Origin: Thunnus maccoyii
Lineage: Eukaryota; Chordata; Actinopteri; Scombriformes; Scombridae
Assembly: GCF_910596095.1 (NCBI RefSeq)
Contig: NC_056539.1
Location: 23,489,001 to 23,553,000, forward strand
Reading direction: 5' to 3'
Length of the DNA stretch: 64,000 nt
The notes beneath the pieces are model-generated. The model searched no databases. It saw only the letters and a program-made list of their open reading frames with translations, and was not told the DNA's origin. Position 1 is the first letter of the stretch; each line of letters opens with the position of its first letter. The position numbers and the translations under genes were made by a program. This document shows, piece by piece, positions 37,243 to 49,000 of this stretch.

Positions 37243-40200
37243 CTAGACAGTAGCCTCGATGTCCTGGGGGTCCTCCCCCTCCAGGAGGCTGTAAGATGCA
37301 TGGCTCTGGAAAGGTCTCTGCAAAGGGTGAGCCAAGAGTTTGGCCATGCAGTTGTGCAGCTCGATGGCGGGTCCACTCAGGGAAACCTCATAGCGATAAC
37401 ACATGCCCTTTGAGTCGAGGTTGCAGAAAGAGGTGTAGTTCTCCTGGAGATGGAGAACATGTCACATAGTTTAAACGCAGCAGTAGGGAAATATCTGATT
37501 TATATCATTGTGTATTATGTTTAAACAGATTTTCACATCTCTCCACACTCTGCATGTTTGGTAGGATGGATAGAAGTACTTCATTATTCTCGCTTCATCA
37601 GCTTGTCCACTCACCCTCCAGCTCGTCTCATCCCCCTGATCCTCCACACCATTATGGAGGTAGACAACGTCAAAGAAAAAGTAAGGAGATTGAAGCATTT
37701 TCTGGAGGAGCAGGACACAAGAACAAGAAAGAATTTCACTTCAAAGTACGGTTACAACACTGCTAAAAGCATCCAAGATCATACAAAACAAAACTTTCAG
37801 GAGGGAAAATTACACATTAAAAAAGAACAGATGTTGAAACTAAAATACAGACAGAAAGAACGATATCTCAGCAGCATCATACTTACACCGACAGCCTCAG
37901 AAGGGTTGAACTGTAGTTGTCCTGCGTGACGGCTGTAGATGAGCACAGTCCGCACCACATATGGAGGTGGGATGGTCTGAACATTCTCCATCAACGGCAG
38001 CTCGATCTTCTGACGACTGCAAAGGCAACAGAAGAAGAGATTACCTCCATGTCACTTCCACGTTCTTTACCAAACATGATGTTTATAGTCAGACAGTACT
38101 TACATTACATTTAGAAGATCTTCCAGGTCTACAGAAGAAAGTTAAGGCTAAAACTTATTGTACTGTCCTATGTATCACTTCATAGTAGGGAATTTTATTT
38201 TCATTGTTTCGTTTTTAATGAAAGGATACTAAAGGACTCGCACACATTGGTCTCCAGGTCATACAGACAGCTGCACAGCTCCCTGGGGTCCGACGTGAAG
38301 CCTGACAGCTGAGACACAAACACGTGTATAAGAAGAAGTAAAAGAAGAAGAGATAATATTCCAGCAAAGTGGAAAAACATCTTGTATAGACATGTTATAA
38401 GGGAACTGACTGCCAGTGTTTTTTTAGACCACAGCACCCCTTCAAAGGAAATATTATTATATTATATTAAGCTACATGATATAAATATTAAGTTAAATAA
38501 TATAGACTTGTTCTCAATCACTCAGAGTAAAAGTCAACAAGTGCTGTTAAGATTCACAGATAAATCATTTTACTTAAAATAAATTAAATATGTTAAATGT
38601 ATTTCTTTTTAAAATGAGTTTACATTTAAGGCTACAGGCATTTTGATGGGACATGTGAGCTGTTGATGTGGTGAGAGAGAACAACCTGCAGGTCTGACTC
38701 CACTGACAAGACCGCTCTTGTCTTGTTTTCATGTTTACCAGCGATGAGAGAGCCGCATAACACAAATATGAACTTTGGGAATGTTTAATACCACAGTGAA
38801 CGTGGACAATGATGAATATCCTGTCTTCCATGAGCAGCCAAAACCTGCCCACTAAACTGTTAGCTGAGTTGTTTTGTCGGTCGGCTCAGATTCAGTCATC
38901 TCTGTGTTGAAAGCAGAGATATTTCAGCATTTCTTTGAGCTCTGTTTACTGTCTCAAATCTTTCCATCACTGCTCTGACACTCACTTATTTCCTTAGCTC
39001 CTGCAAAACTCCCAAGCCGGAAAGTGTGTTGTTTGTCTACCATCAAGACCAGCAACAGTGAGTTGTCATGTCAGCTTTTAATATGGTGATTTATTGCTTA
39101 CTTATTCTGTTTTGTTCAAAAACGTAACATAAAACATAGTTAGTGTAAATGTTTTTTTTAAATGTAGTGAAACGTTATCAAACACACAATAGATGAATAA
39201 AGATATGATTAATCTCGCGGCACCCCTGGCCCATCCTCATGGCACCTCAGGATGCCGCAGCACCCACTTTGGGAACCACTAGGACCCCAGACTCTTTTAA
39301 AACCCTTTCTATTCAGAAGGCTTTTTCATTTTAAATCTTTGTTTTCTTTATCTTGTGTGTTGTATGTTTTTAATGCTGTAGCATGTAGCACTTGGAGATT
39401 CACCATGAATGAAAAATGCAGTACAAATTAAATTTATTAGTATTATATTTAAGAGCAGATTAAAAGACTCCTTAACTCACCCACAGAGCGTCATCATTGA
39501 CTACCACCAGGGCAAACTCATGGCGTTTGTCAATCTTGTGTTTAGTTCTGACGAACATCTCGATCATCTTCTGGGATATGTTCAGGGCATTTGTTTTAGA
39601 CCTGAGAGGAAAGACGTTCAAATTAGGCAACAATCACAGATATGGCACACTATCACTGGGAATGAAGGTTCACTATATAGTAGTTTACCCATTAAAAGAC
39701 TCCAACTTGGGTAAAGACATCTCTTCAGAAAGGTCTAAGCAGATTATCTAATAGGAGGAAGAAAACACCAGATAATACAAACTTAGTAGTGAAAATAAGT
39801 CTTGATTTTCATGTGAAACTTGTCAGAGCTGTAATGTGAGCCTACCACTTTCTCGGGGCAGTTGACGCGGGGAACTCGGAGCTGGTACTCTGCTGGTGGG
39901 GGGACCGGGGTTGTCAGTGTGGGCTGCTGTTGTGTGGGCTTCGGCCTCTCTTTGGCTGCAACAGCAGTAGTAGATAGTGGCATTGAGACACTGGCTGCAG
40001 CTGTTGCCGCTACAGCAGCGGGTGCTACAGTCTGAGCGGCCGCTGTGGAGACGGTCGTGGTGGTGGAACTCGGAGGACTATCGCTGGTCGAGGCCTCGCC
40101 CTCCCCCTCCACACGACTGCCCACAGCAGGCTGAGATATGTTGGGATTGCTGTTGCCTCCGAGGCTCCCTGTGCTGCTGCGACGGTCCTCAGCACCTTCA

Positions 40201-40277
40201 GGGTTGGAGCGTGTCCGTGGTCGCAGCTCCACCAGGCGCTCCTCTCCATCTGCTGGGCCAGGCTCAGGCGTCTCCAT
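37243..40277 (-). CDS. babam1: babam1 (MERIT40/NBA1), complete, 8 coding exons
   Basis: Coding exons on the minus strand: 39846-40277, 39689-39747, 39481-39601, 38230-38308, 38104-38128, 37887-38016, 37615-37701, 37243-37443. Phases join to 377 aa (human 329). The start is set by METPEPGPADGEE and the conserved RPRTRSNPEGAEDR (19-32); in human this motif carries a described AKT site, here Ser24. A low-complexity Ser/Thr/Ala/Pro linker to about residue 130 explains the extra length. The vWA-like core follows: VNCPEKVIICLDLSEEM, HEFALVVVNDD, TSDPRELCSCLYDLET, NVQTIPPPYVVRTVLIYSR, SPYFFFDVVYLHNG. The tail ends SHASYSLLEGED...ATV. BABAM1 is a scaffold subunit of the BRCA1-A and BRISC K63-deubiquitinase complexes. 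The 25-bp fifth coding exon is unusually small but keeps phase. Confidence 0.96.
38412..39282. mobile_element. hAT-like element in a babam1 intron
   Basis: The right end reads cacccactttgggaaccact, the inverse of the common hAT start CAGTGGTTCCCAAAGTGG. The left end is an eroded cagtgtttttttagaccaca followed by gcacccc. The element sits in the intron between exons at 39481-39601 and 38230-38308. Target duplications are not clear, so the limits are approximate. Confidence 0.55.
39375..39445. repeat. SINE/LINE tail-like repeat
   Basis: The run 'gaaaaatgcagtacaaatta' followed by aatttattagtattat resembles the 3' tail shared by fish SINEs and LINEs (a short 'gtgctatacaaataaa' type motif). The assignment is from memory. 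Confidence 0.5.
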
Positions 40278-40290
40278 GGATACACAGGAT

Positions 40291-40640
40291 TAGAGCTGCA
40301 ACAATTAGTTGATTAATCAATTAGTCAATCAAAAGAAAGTTAATTGGTAACAATTTTGATAATCGAATAATCATTTAAGACTTTTTTAAGCAAAAATTCA
40401 CTGGTTCCAGTTTCCTAAATGTGAATATCTTCTGGTTTTCATAATCCTCTATAAACTGATTATCTTTGGGTTTTGGACTGTTGGTCGGACAACACAAGAC
40501 ATTTTGAAGAGTAACCAGAGGCTCTGGGAACTTGGGATGGATATTTGCTGACATTTTATAGACAACACAAATAATCAATGAATCGAGAAACTATTTGGTA
40601 GATTAATAGATAATGAAAATAACTGCTAGTTACAGCCCTA
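40291..40640. mobile_element. hAT-type miniature element inserted in the babam1 5'UTR
   Basis: The ends TAGAGCTGCAAC and GTTACAGCCCTA are imperfect inverted repeats. The flanking octamers CACAGGAT (40283-40290) and CACAGAAT (40641-40648) match at 7 of 8 positions, as expected for a hAT target duplication. The interior (attagttgattaatc, aatcgaataatc, ttggtagattaatagataa) is the well-known fish family also seen at 7690-8040. The insertion lies 13 bp from the babam1 start codon on its upstream side, and 9 bp inside a predicted splice acceptor (AG at 40651-40650, minus strand). On the minus strand its end also offers a new acceptor, TTGTTGCAG, with the exon starting at 40295. Confidence 0.9.
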
Positions 40641-41048
40641 CACAGAATGCTGAAAGTGGAAGTGATGAGTTTAACTGGATGGCTACTGGTTAGATAGTTT
40701 AGCCATGCAGAGAGAGTTTATTAACACTTTTTTAAATGATAGTACATTTAATTATTTAATGGTGGTGGGCATCTACTGACATTAATACAATTAAAATGTA
40801 ATGTGTGGTCCCATTTTTCCACCTGTAAGATACTTTTTGTAAGATACCTGCAACAACTACAAATGCAAGTTTATACATCCTAAAACATTTCATAAAAAGC
40901 TATGTTTAAATTAAAAGAAAAGTTATGGTCCTGAACCTGCAATGGGCACAAGAGAGCAGTAAAGATCTCAGAAATAAATCACCCACATCACTGAAAACAA
41001 TGGCTTTATATTGTCTCCATGTTGAAAAGGGTTAGGGTTAGTTATGTG

Positions 41049-41719
41049 TTAAAGGACAGGTTCATAATTTTTCAAGTCTGTCTTAAAATAACAGTAATAT
41101 GCCCAAATGGACATTGAAATAGGTTTTTCTTGCCATCATCATTCCTCCTGTTCATACTGACCATTAGAAGATCCCTTCATAATGCACTTACAATGTAAGT
41201 GAAGGGAGACAAAATCCATAAGCCTCCTTCTGTGCAAAAATGTATTTAAAAGTTTATCTGAAGCTAATATGAAGCTTCAGTAGTCCAAATGAGTCAAATC
41301 AAGCAGATATCTTTCAATGTTACAGTCTTTTTAGTGCAAAAGTGCCTCTTTTTGTTACTATACTTCCACCGCAGCTCAACAAGGAAACACTGTATGAGGA
41401 AACACAAGTAGGGAATTTGATGCTAAAAAAGACTGTAAATGTAGCAGATATCCGCTTGATCTGACTAACTCAGACTGCTGAAGCCTCATATAAGCTTCAG
41501 ATAAACTTTTAAATGCATTCTTGCAAAAAATAACTGTGTGGACAAACTGTGGATTTTGGCCCCCATCACTTACATTGAAAGAGCATTTAAAGAGGATCTT
41601 TTAATAGCCAATATGAACAGGTTGAATGATTGAAGCGAGGAAAACCTGTTTCAGTGTTCATTTGGGCACCTGACTGTTGTTTGGGGACAGACTTGAAAAA
41701 CTATGAATCTGTCCTTTAA
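41049..41719. mobile_element. TTAA-flanked miniature inverted-repeat element
   Basis: TTAA occurs at both borders (41049-41052 and 41716-41719). The ends are long inverted repeats: TTAAAGGACAGGTTCATA at the left, and TATGAATCTGTCCTTTAA at the right. Related copies are at 50157-50725 and 14270-14640. It has no coding capacity. A piggyBac-type origin is inferred from the target. It lies in the predicted babam1 5'UTR intron. Confidence 0.8.
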
Positions 41720-42018
41720 TATAGAGAGCACAACAAAATATGAAAACACTTCATGAAGCTGCGATTCTGTCTGTATATAGATACAAAGTGCAGCGTGTAG
41801 CTGGCTAGAATAACAAAATCTGTGGTGTTTTAGCTTTACATAATAGATAATTCATATAAAAATGTGTCAATTCCTAATCAGGCAGGTATTACCATGTTAG
41901 GTTTGATGACAGCGCAGTAGCAAGCTGAGTTGTTAGCATTAGCAAGCTTTAGCATAATTTACACCAAAACAGACGAATAGTTACGAATTAAGTGTTTTAT
42001 GTTTAGATGAAAAAGGAG

Positions 42019-42190
42019 ACTTACGTGATTTATAGCTACGAGGATTTCAATATCGTAAAACTCATTGAGAGTTTGCAGAATATATATCGACGAGCTAGCG
42101 TTTGTTTAGAACGGACAACTTCCTTACAGGAAATGACCGAATCCGGAACTACACGGTCTCTTGGCATTATGGGTAATGTAGTTTATGGTC
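42019..42190 (-). promoter_or_regulatory. babam1: babam1 promoter and probable 5'UTR exon 1
   Basis: On the minus strand, AACTACATTACCCATAATGC (about 42183-42164) matches the ZNF143/Staf-type motif (ACTACAnnTCCCAnnATGC) at all but one core position. An ETS-type CCGGAA lies at 42143-42148 (plus strand). Downstream, a perfect donor CAC|GTAAGT occurs at 42024-42019. Together these predict a short non-coding exon from about 42160 to 42025, spliced to the start-codon exon near 40.6 or 40.3 kb. Human BABAM1 is remembered as also having a non-coding first exon. Confidence 0.55.
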
Positions 42191-42300
42191 AAAGTAAATA
42201 TTTTTCTGCCTCATCCTCCTCTTCTAGAGATTGTAGTGGCTATTGCAATTGTAGAAGCAGCAGTAGTGGCTGTAGCAATATGAGTAGATATAAAAAATAA

Positions 42301-43083
42301 AGTCATTCATGAATAATACTTATTCATTTTGTGAATCAGGTCTAAAGAAGTGATTTATTTAACTTTTTAACTTTTTTTTTCAGGCAGCAAATTATTGGTT
42401 GCTGTCACTGTTTTCCCTGATACATAGATACTGTCATCAGGATGAGAGAAAAATGGTGTGTCAGTATATCACTAGAACAAAAACACATCCCTACACTGCA
42501 AAGAAAATATCTGATCTTGCGCAGGTCATGTTTGGTTTTGTTGATCACCTGATTAGGACCAGCTCCATGACTTAATGTATGTAAATTAATTCAGCAGTAA
42601 TGATCTAATCTTTGCAGCAGACACAGAGATAGAAAAAAAACCCCATCCTTCAACATGTCTGTTAAGTCACGTAATGCTCCAAATTGATTATGACTTCATG
42701 CATTTTTCTAATTACATAACGTCATACTATACTTGAAGCTTTTTTTCTTTCTTTTTTTGTATCCAGAGTTCAAATCACTGGTCATAGTCTACTATTAAAA
42801 AAGCATGGAAGCTAACTTTGGACAAAACAGGAAAGGACACAAAGTGACAGGGAATGGGTGGGGATGACTTTCTGAGTGTTTTCCACTGACTTCATTCATC
42901 ACACTAAACACTTAGGCAGACATGCAGAGAGTAGACTCCAGCTGCAGCAGCAGCTGACTAACTATTGGAAAATATAACAACACAAAACAGGAGAAGCAAA
43001 GAAAACATCTCCTCAGTTTGTCAAATGTTTTATAGGCGGTGAACGGCCACAACAGAAACTGCTGCAATCATCAAGACCTAAGT
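42301..43083. other. Spacer between divergent babam1 and ushbp1
   Basis: This short spacer should contain the ushbp1 promoter and 5'UTR. A patch at 42930-42960 is rich in CAGC, with E-box-like CAGCTG. No TATA box or CpG island is clear. Confidence 0.4.
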
Positions 43084-46000
43084 ATGGAGGTAAGTCACGA
43101 TCGAGTGTTTCAGTGTTTGTTTTGAAAATGTGCAGCTTTACATACTAGGTGGTGCATGATATGGGGTAAGTTGACAAAGTCCATGAGATTGTAATGGAGT
43201 TCAAATCTGTCTTATTGGGGAATTACAGCATGTTTGAACACATGATCTACAATGGATGATTATGCAGGATTTATAGCTTTTTGTTTTGAAGTTATAACTG
43301 TTATAAACATTGCAAATTAGAGGATGGACACCTCATCTACAAACTGGATGATGATGAATTTATAGCTTCTAGTTTTGGAGTCATAACTCTTTTAAACATT
43401 GCAAATTAGCAGATGAACACATGATCTACAAACTGGATGATTATGAATTTTTAGCTTCTCGTTTGAAGTCATAACTGTTTTGAACACAAATTAACAGATG
43501 GAGTTTTGAGAACAGTGTTGCTCATTCAGTTTTTACATCCTCCCATAAACTGAGACACTAAATTGCCAGTAGGTGTAACTTATGAGTGTTTGTCTGGTGA
43601 CCTACACAAGCTGTTTCTCTGCTTTTTGCCATGTGCATGTTTGGATAGCCTCTCTGTTGCACTGAATAGAAATGGTTGGGTATAATAGAAAGATGGTTGG
43701 CTGTCTGGACTTGTCATGAATAAGGAATTTTAAGTATTTTGTCCACCATTGTATCCACAATATGTGTTTAAATTTATGTGTTTAAAAGCAAATTGTATCA
43801 TTTTGGCATATTTGTTGACATCTTATGTAGTTTATAGAAGAATAAAAGAGAGAGATTTGGTTCTAATTTCATGTTTAGGCATTTAGCTCACAGTCTTTGT
43901 CCACAACAAAAGATGGTTTGGTCCACAAATATTTGCTAAGCAGGAAGTTCGATCTCAGGATGTTTTAGTTTCCTCCTTTTCCGCTGCTCAAAACAATAGC
44001 CGCTAAACAGTACAACAACTCTGGTTCAAAAGCATAAGAGATTTTATATATGGACATGAAACTGGGAGATTATTTTGCTGAATTTAATTATGAGCCACGC
44101 CTTACTGGAGGAGGATTATTCACAGACCCCATATTTTTTGTATTATATTGATACACATATTTTAAATTAGGCATTTGCTTTAATATCCAGTAAAACAGCA
44201 AACAAAAAGACTAGAATAAGACCAATCAAGTCATTATTTTATAATCTGAATGCATTATGGTTTTGCAGGATTCCAGCCTGATCAGATGTGACAGCCTGGA
44301 TGCTGGGTCCGGCTGTGACGGGGAGGTGATGGCCCAGATTGACTGCATGACCCTTGACCCTGAGGGTGAGCCTTCACCAGCAGAACTGGCTCAGTGTGAG
44401 GCTGAAGTGGGCACCCTGCTCAGCATCATCGCTGAACTGAACAAGAAGATGGGATCACTAAAGGCACCGAGGTAGGATTATAAAATCCATAAAATTACTA
44501 CAACACATTTTGGTAGGAACATGTATTTCTTCATACCTGTTTTCCAGTCAATAACATATACACTGTTCAGATTACAGCTTCTGTCACAATAAACACAGTG
44601 GCATTTACTAATATTTGCTGCTGCTCTTCAGCAGTGAACCAGGTGACTTGAGACCATCACGACAATCCAGGCCGCTGGTCCCAGACCTGCTGTCCCACCA
44701 GCTGGTTAGAAGCAGCCCAGAGAGGATCACTGCCTCTGCTGCCACATCTAAACTTCCACTGACTGAGCGAGGTTCGCACAATCACAGTGTAACAGTGTCT
44801 TTATTCAGCAGCCTGTGAATCCTCTGCATCTGCCGTATGTCAGTGATATTTTCCCACCAGACCAGACAAGAAGCATTTTTGTGTCTAAACAAATGAGGAA
44901 AAATTCAAGAATCATTAAGACAGTTTGTGGAAACACAGAGCGCTGAGGATGGTAAATCCATGTCATCCAAGTTTCTTCTTTTTAAAAGAACAGGCTGCTC
45001 TATCTGGTAGAAAATGAAACTGCCCTTCACTTTATCAAACATAATTCATTGCACCTTTACTTTCCTTCCCCTAGGGGGTAGTGGCGTAGTCTGGACAAAA
45101 CTCCAGGAGACTTTATCAGCGGTGGAGGACTCCATCAGCTGTAGGAGGTCTTGGGCTGCCCCCATCACAGCCTCTGACCAGGACAAGCAAAAAGAGCATC
45201 TGAGAGCAGCCAAGGACAGCTGGGTGAAGGCTGCTCAGGTATAAAAACAGGAACAAATTAATGCAATTCATCATTATTTTTCAGTTATAACTGCAAACCC
45301 CTTTAACAATATACTAGCTGCTTTCTGATATAAACCCCAAAGAAGTCAGAAATTCTCTTCCTGGAAAACTAATCAAGTATTGCTGTGTCTATCAAGGTTT
45401 TGGTGGACTGGTTTAAGACTTAAGCCTCTCTTTACCAGCCTCTTTAGTAATCTGGGACTCTGGTTGCAGATTTTGGAGGAGATGGAAAAAGAGTTTGGGA
45501 TTTCGTGTCCATCAGGCTTGACAAAGGACCAGTACCAGGAAGAGACACTGGATCAGGACAAGCCTGACTCTGCACTCAAAAGCACCTTACAGAGTCACCA
45601 GGAGGAGCTGGAGAGAGCACAGAGCACCATCAGCCAGATGGAAGAGGAGAAAAACAAGGTCGGAGTCACTGCTTCTGCTTGAGTTTCTTCCGCTTGACTA
45701 AATTATCCTGAATAACATCTCTTTAAAATGCTTGCTAAAACAAATTTATGGAGCCAAAGACAATATTTAGTAATTACTCAGTGGAATTGAAAACTGAGGA
45801 GGAGGCTCAGGTCATAGTGTTGTTAGAAATACACATCACTGTGGTTTATTGGACACCTCGGAGGTAAACTCTTGCCCACAGTTTGCTAACTTAAATTAAT
45901 TAGTTTTATATAGAACATCAAATATTGTATGACTGTGAAAGCCCAAGTTTACTCAGACCTGAATAAATATAAAACCTCTCCTGATGTCTTTCAGCTGGTG

Positions 46001-49000
46001 GGTCACTACAGAGCCTGGAGGTCAGGCAGTCGCTCTCCCTCCCACAGGCCCTCGGGCAGTCCCACTGCTGGAGCTCTCAGTCCAGACTGGGCCTCTCCTC
46101 CCTTCCCTGGTTCTCCTTTACTCCTCAGGAGAGCAGCCAGAGCTATACCACCTTTGTCTCCTCGTGGGGACGGCTCTCCACTGGGCTCTGTGAACTCAGG
46201 AAGTCCTTGTCCTAGTCCCATCAGTCCGGATATTGAGATAGAGCGGCTTAACAGGTGAGACTGAGGAGCAGCTCAGACTTATTTTTTAAAATCTGGTTAC
46301 ATTATTTAACTTTCTTAGGAGGCATAGTTACCCTATATTGGTATATCAACCCATTTTATTCCCATTTTATGTATACTATGACATAGAAACACTAAATATA
46401 CTGTAGAATATGTAAACAGGAGTGTCAACTATGAAGGTTTGTGTTTTAGTTATAAAAACAGATCTTCTGGCTGAGTCCTGACAAAAAGGAACAAGTTATT
46501 TTCAAGATTCATGTCATGAATAAATCTCAATCATCTCTGTAAGATTTTTTATTTATAGCATGATCAAGGTTCTTTTAAGAACTAGGTACCCATTCAAGTT
46601 TGCCAGTTATTTAACTCTTGTTCTATAATAATTTTCACCTATTATGGCTACTTTGACTTTTGAGGATCCTCTAGGCAAACTAGCTAATGTAGGTTGTTTT
46701 TTATGCCAAGCTTCATTTTTCATTTGACCAGGAAACTGTGGTTGTTTTGCCCTGTCAGTCGTGATTAAAGTCAATAATTAAATAGTTTTTTTTCCTCCAT
46801 AGAAGTTTCAACTTAGAGTAAAATGTTGCATTATTAAAAATCTTTGTTTATAACATTTTTACCCCCTGATCCTCCCCCCCCCACGGTGTCCCAGGTGCAT
46901 CGAGAGGCTGAAGGCCAGGAATGAACGTCTGACTGCAGCTCTGGAGCGAAGGAAGGGAGAGTCGGAGCAGATCAGTATTACACTAAACAGACTTGAGGCT
47001 GACTGCTCTGCCCTGCAGATGGCTCTCCGATACTGGTACACACATAAAACACACCAGTCACACAAGTACAAAGGCCTGTCTGCGCACATATGCCTTTTCT
47101 TCGTCAGCATTACAATGTTTTTTGACGTGTGTCAGAATAATGAATGTGCACAGGTCAGCAATATAACAATATCATTTTGGGTTTCTCTCATCTTCTGCTC
47201 GTATTGTGTGTTTGTGGTTTTGATTGACAGCGAGGAGTGTGAAGAGGCCTACAGCGAGCTTCTGTCACTTTATGATGCCAAGAAACAGCAAAGCATTCCT
47301 CTGCAGACAGACTCAGCAGGTGTTTGAATACAGCTTTTTAGCACTTCTTAGAACTCGCCACACAAATTCACTTACATGTATAGTAGGTATGCTTGTCATA
47401 CACACACAAACACACACACGCACACACACAGACTCCACTCGGGCTCACAGTTTTTTCCACTCATCAGAGGCAGCCGGTGGCAGGCAGCAGCCCGGCAGTC
47501 CATCAGCTCAGCTCAGGAAAATGGGAACTGAAGAGCTGTCCACCTCCTTCTCAACAGCAGGGGTCACAGAGGAGACGGAAACACAGAGTCACTCGGGGCA
47601 GAGGTGATGTTTTAAAGTTCTCTTTATACAGTCAGGCAGTGTTAGAAAGGAAAATATGTATCAGTAATGATAGTATGTCAGACTGACAGACTAAAATTGC
47701 AAATAGAAAGAATGAAAATTTACAGATGTTACATTTATATTTCTGCCCCAAACAAGGATCAACATGGTATTGAATTAATAAAGTGTACTAATAATTTTTT
47801 ACAATATTTAATTCAAATATGGTGATTTCTTGGACTAAGTTGTTGTCAGGTCACTCACTACCTGTAACCCCGCAGGACACCTGAATTGATGGAGCGAGAG
47901 GCTGTTCTTCGCCAGCAAATTGAGCGCCTGAAGAGGGAGAGGGCAGCCATTTGCCTCCCTAAGCCAAGTCCAGGAGCAGAGGGCAAAATGAGCCCCGACA
48001 CCGGTACCCCGGCTGGGTCGAGAGGGGGACACGTAACTAAAGATAACACCAGACCTCCTGACACCAAGAAAGAGAAGGCTTCCCTGTTCTATGAACTCAT
48101 CTCTGTCAGGGTAGGAGTTGTGTGTCCTAATTTATATGATGAAGAAAAAAAAGAGGTTTGAGCTTTGAGTGCACATACAGTATGTGTATAAGACAGTGCT
48201 AGCAGGTCTCCACTTCATTTAGATTTTCATTTGTTTCCTTATTTAACCAGGATTATAGATTTGTTGAAAATGAAAACAGTTTTTCAAGGGAGACCTGGCC
48301 ATGAGGGCAACATTAAAACATTGTTACAGCCAGAAATACAAACACCAGGCTAAGACAGCTGACAAACAGTATATTTTCAAAATTATTTAAATGAATAGTT
48401 TACCTTTGGGTAAACCCTAATGTTTTCCGTCTTTATGCTAAGCTAAGCGAACTGTCTCCTGCTTGTAGCTTCATTTAGACCAACATGAGAGTGGTATCGA
48501 TCTTCTCATGTAATTATCAGCAAGCAAGTGAATAACCTTATTTTCCAAAATATCAAACTATTCCTTTAACAACTGGAGACACCAAATATTTAACGTTCCA
48601 GCTGTATACTCTGTTTTGCATTGTACTAGGACTATTTTACAAGTAGGCATTTTATTTGAAAATGACCACAATGACTGCAAATACGAGGGTCTAATCTATC
48701 AATACATTATATACATATTTATATTCATGGTAGGCTACTAGCTGTAAAGTTCTGCATAGTGTTCACATCCCATCAGTGGAACAGTGGGTGGTTAAATGTG
48801 AAAACCTTAGAACTGCTCTAAATTATTTGTTTGTAACCCCTTTGTGCAGCATTTTACAAACCTGCTAGTTGAGATAAAATGTCTAAAAATGTCAAATGTT
48901 CAGTGTTTTTTCCATTAATTTACAAAGTCTTTCACCACAAATTTCCTTACATTGTATTATTTCCTGTTTTTGTTCAGGAGGAGATGTCAGATCTGCGATC

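Noticed and set aside
40025..40312. Plus-strand frames of 86-111 codons opposite babam1 exon 1
   Set aside because: They are antisense to the conserved babam1 N-terminal coding sequence.
42007..42300. 97-codon plus-strand frame between babam1 and ushbp1
   Set aside because: It has a Ser-rich, low-complexity end, no homology and overlaps the predicted babam1 promoter; the promoter reading explains the region better.
43238..43503. CRISPR-like array
   Set aside because: The units are contiguous and wholly repetitive, with no unique spacers, in a vertebrate intron.
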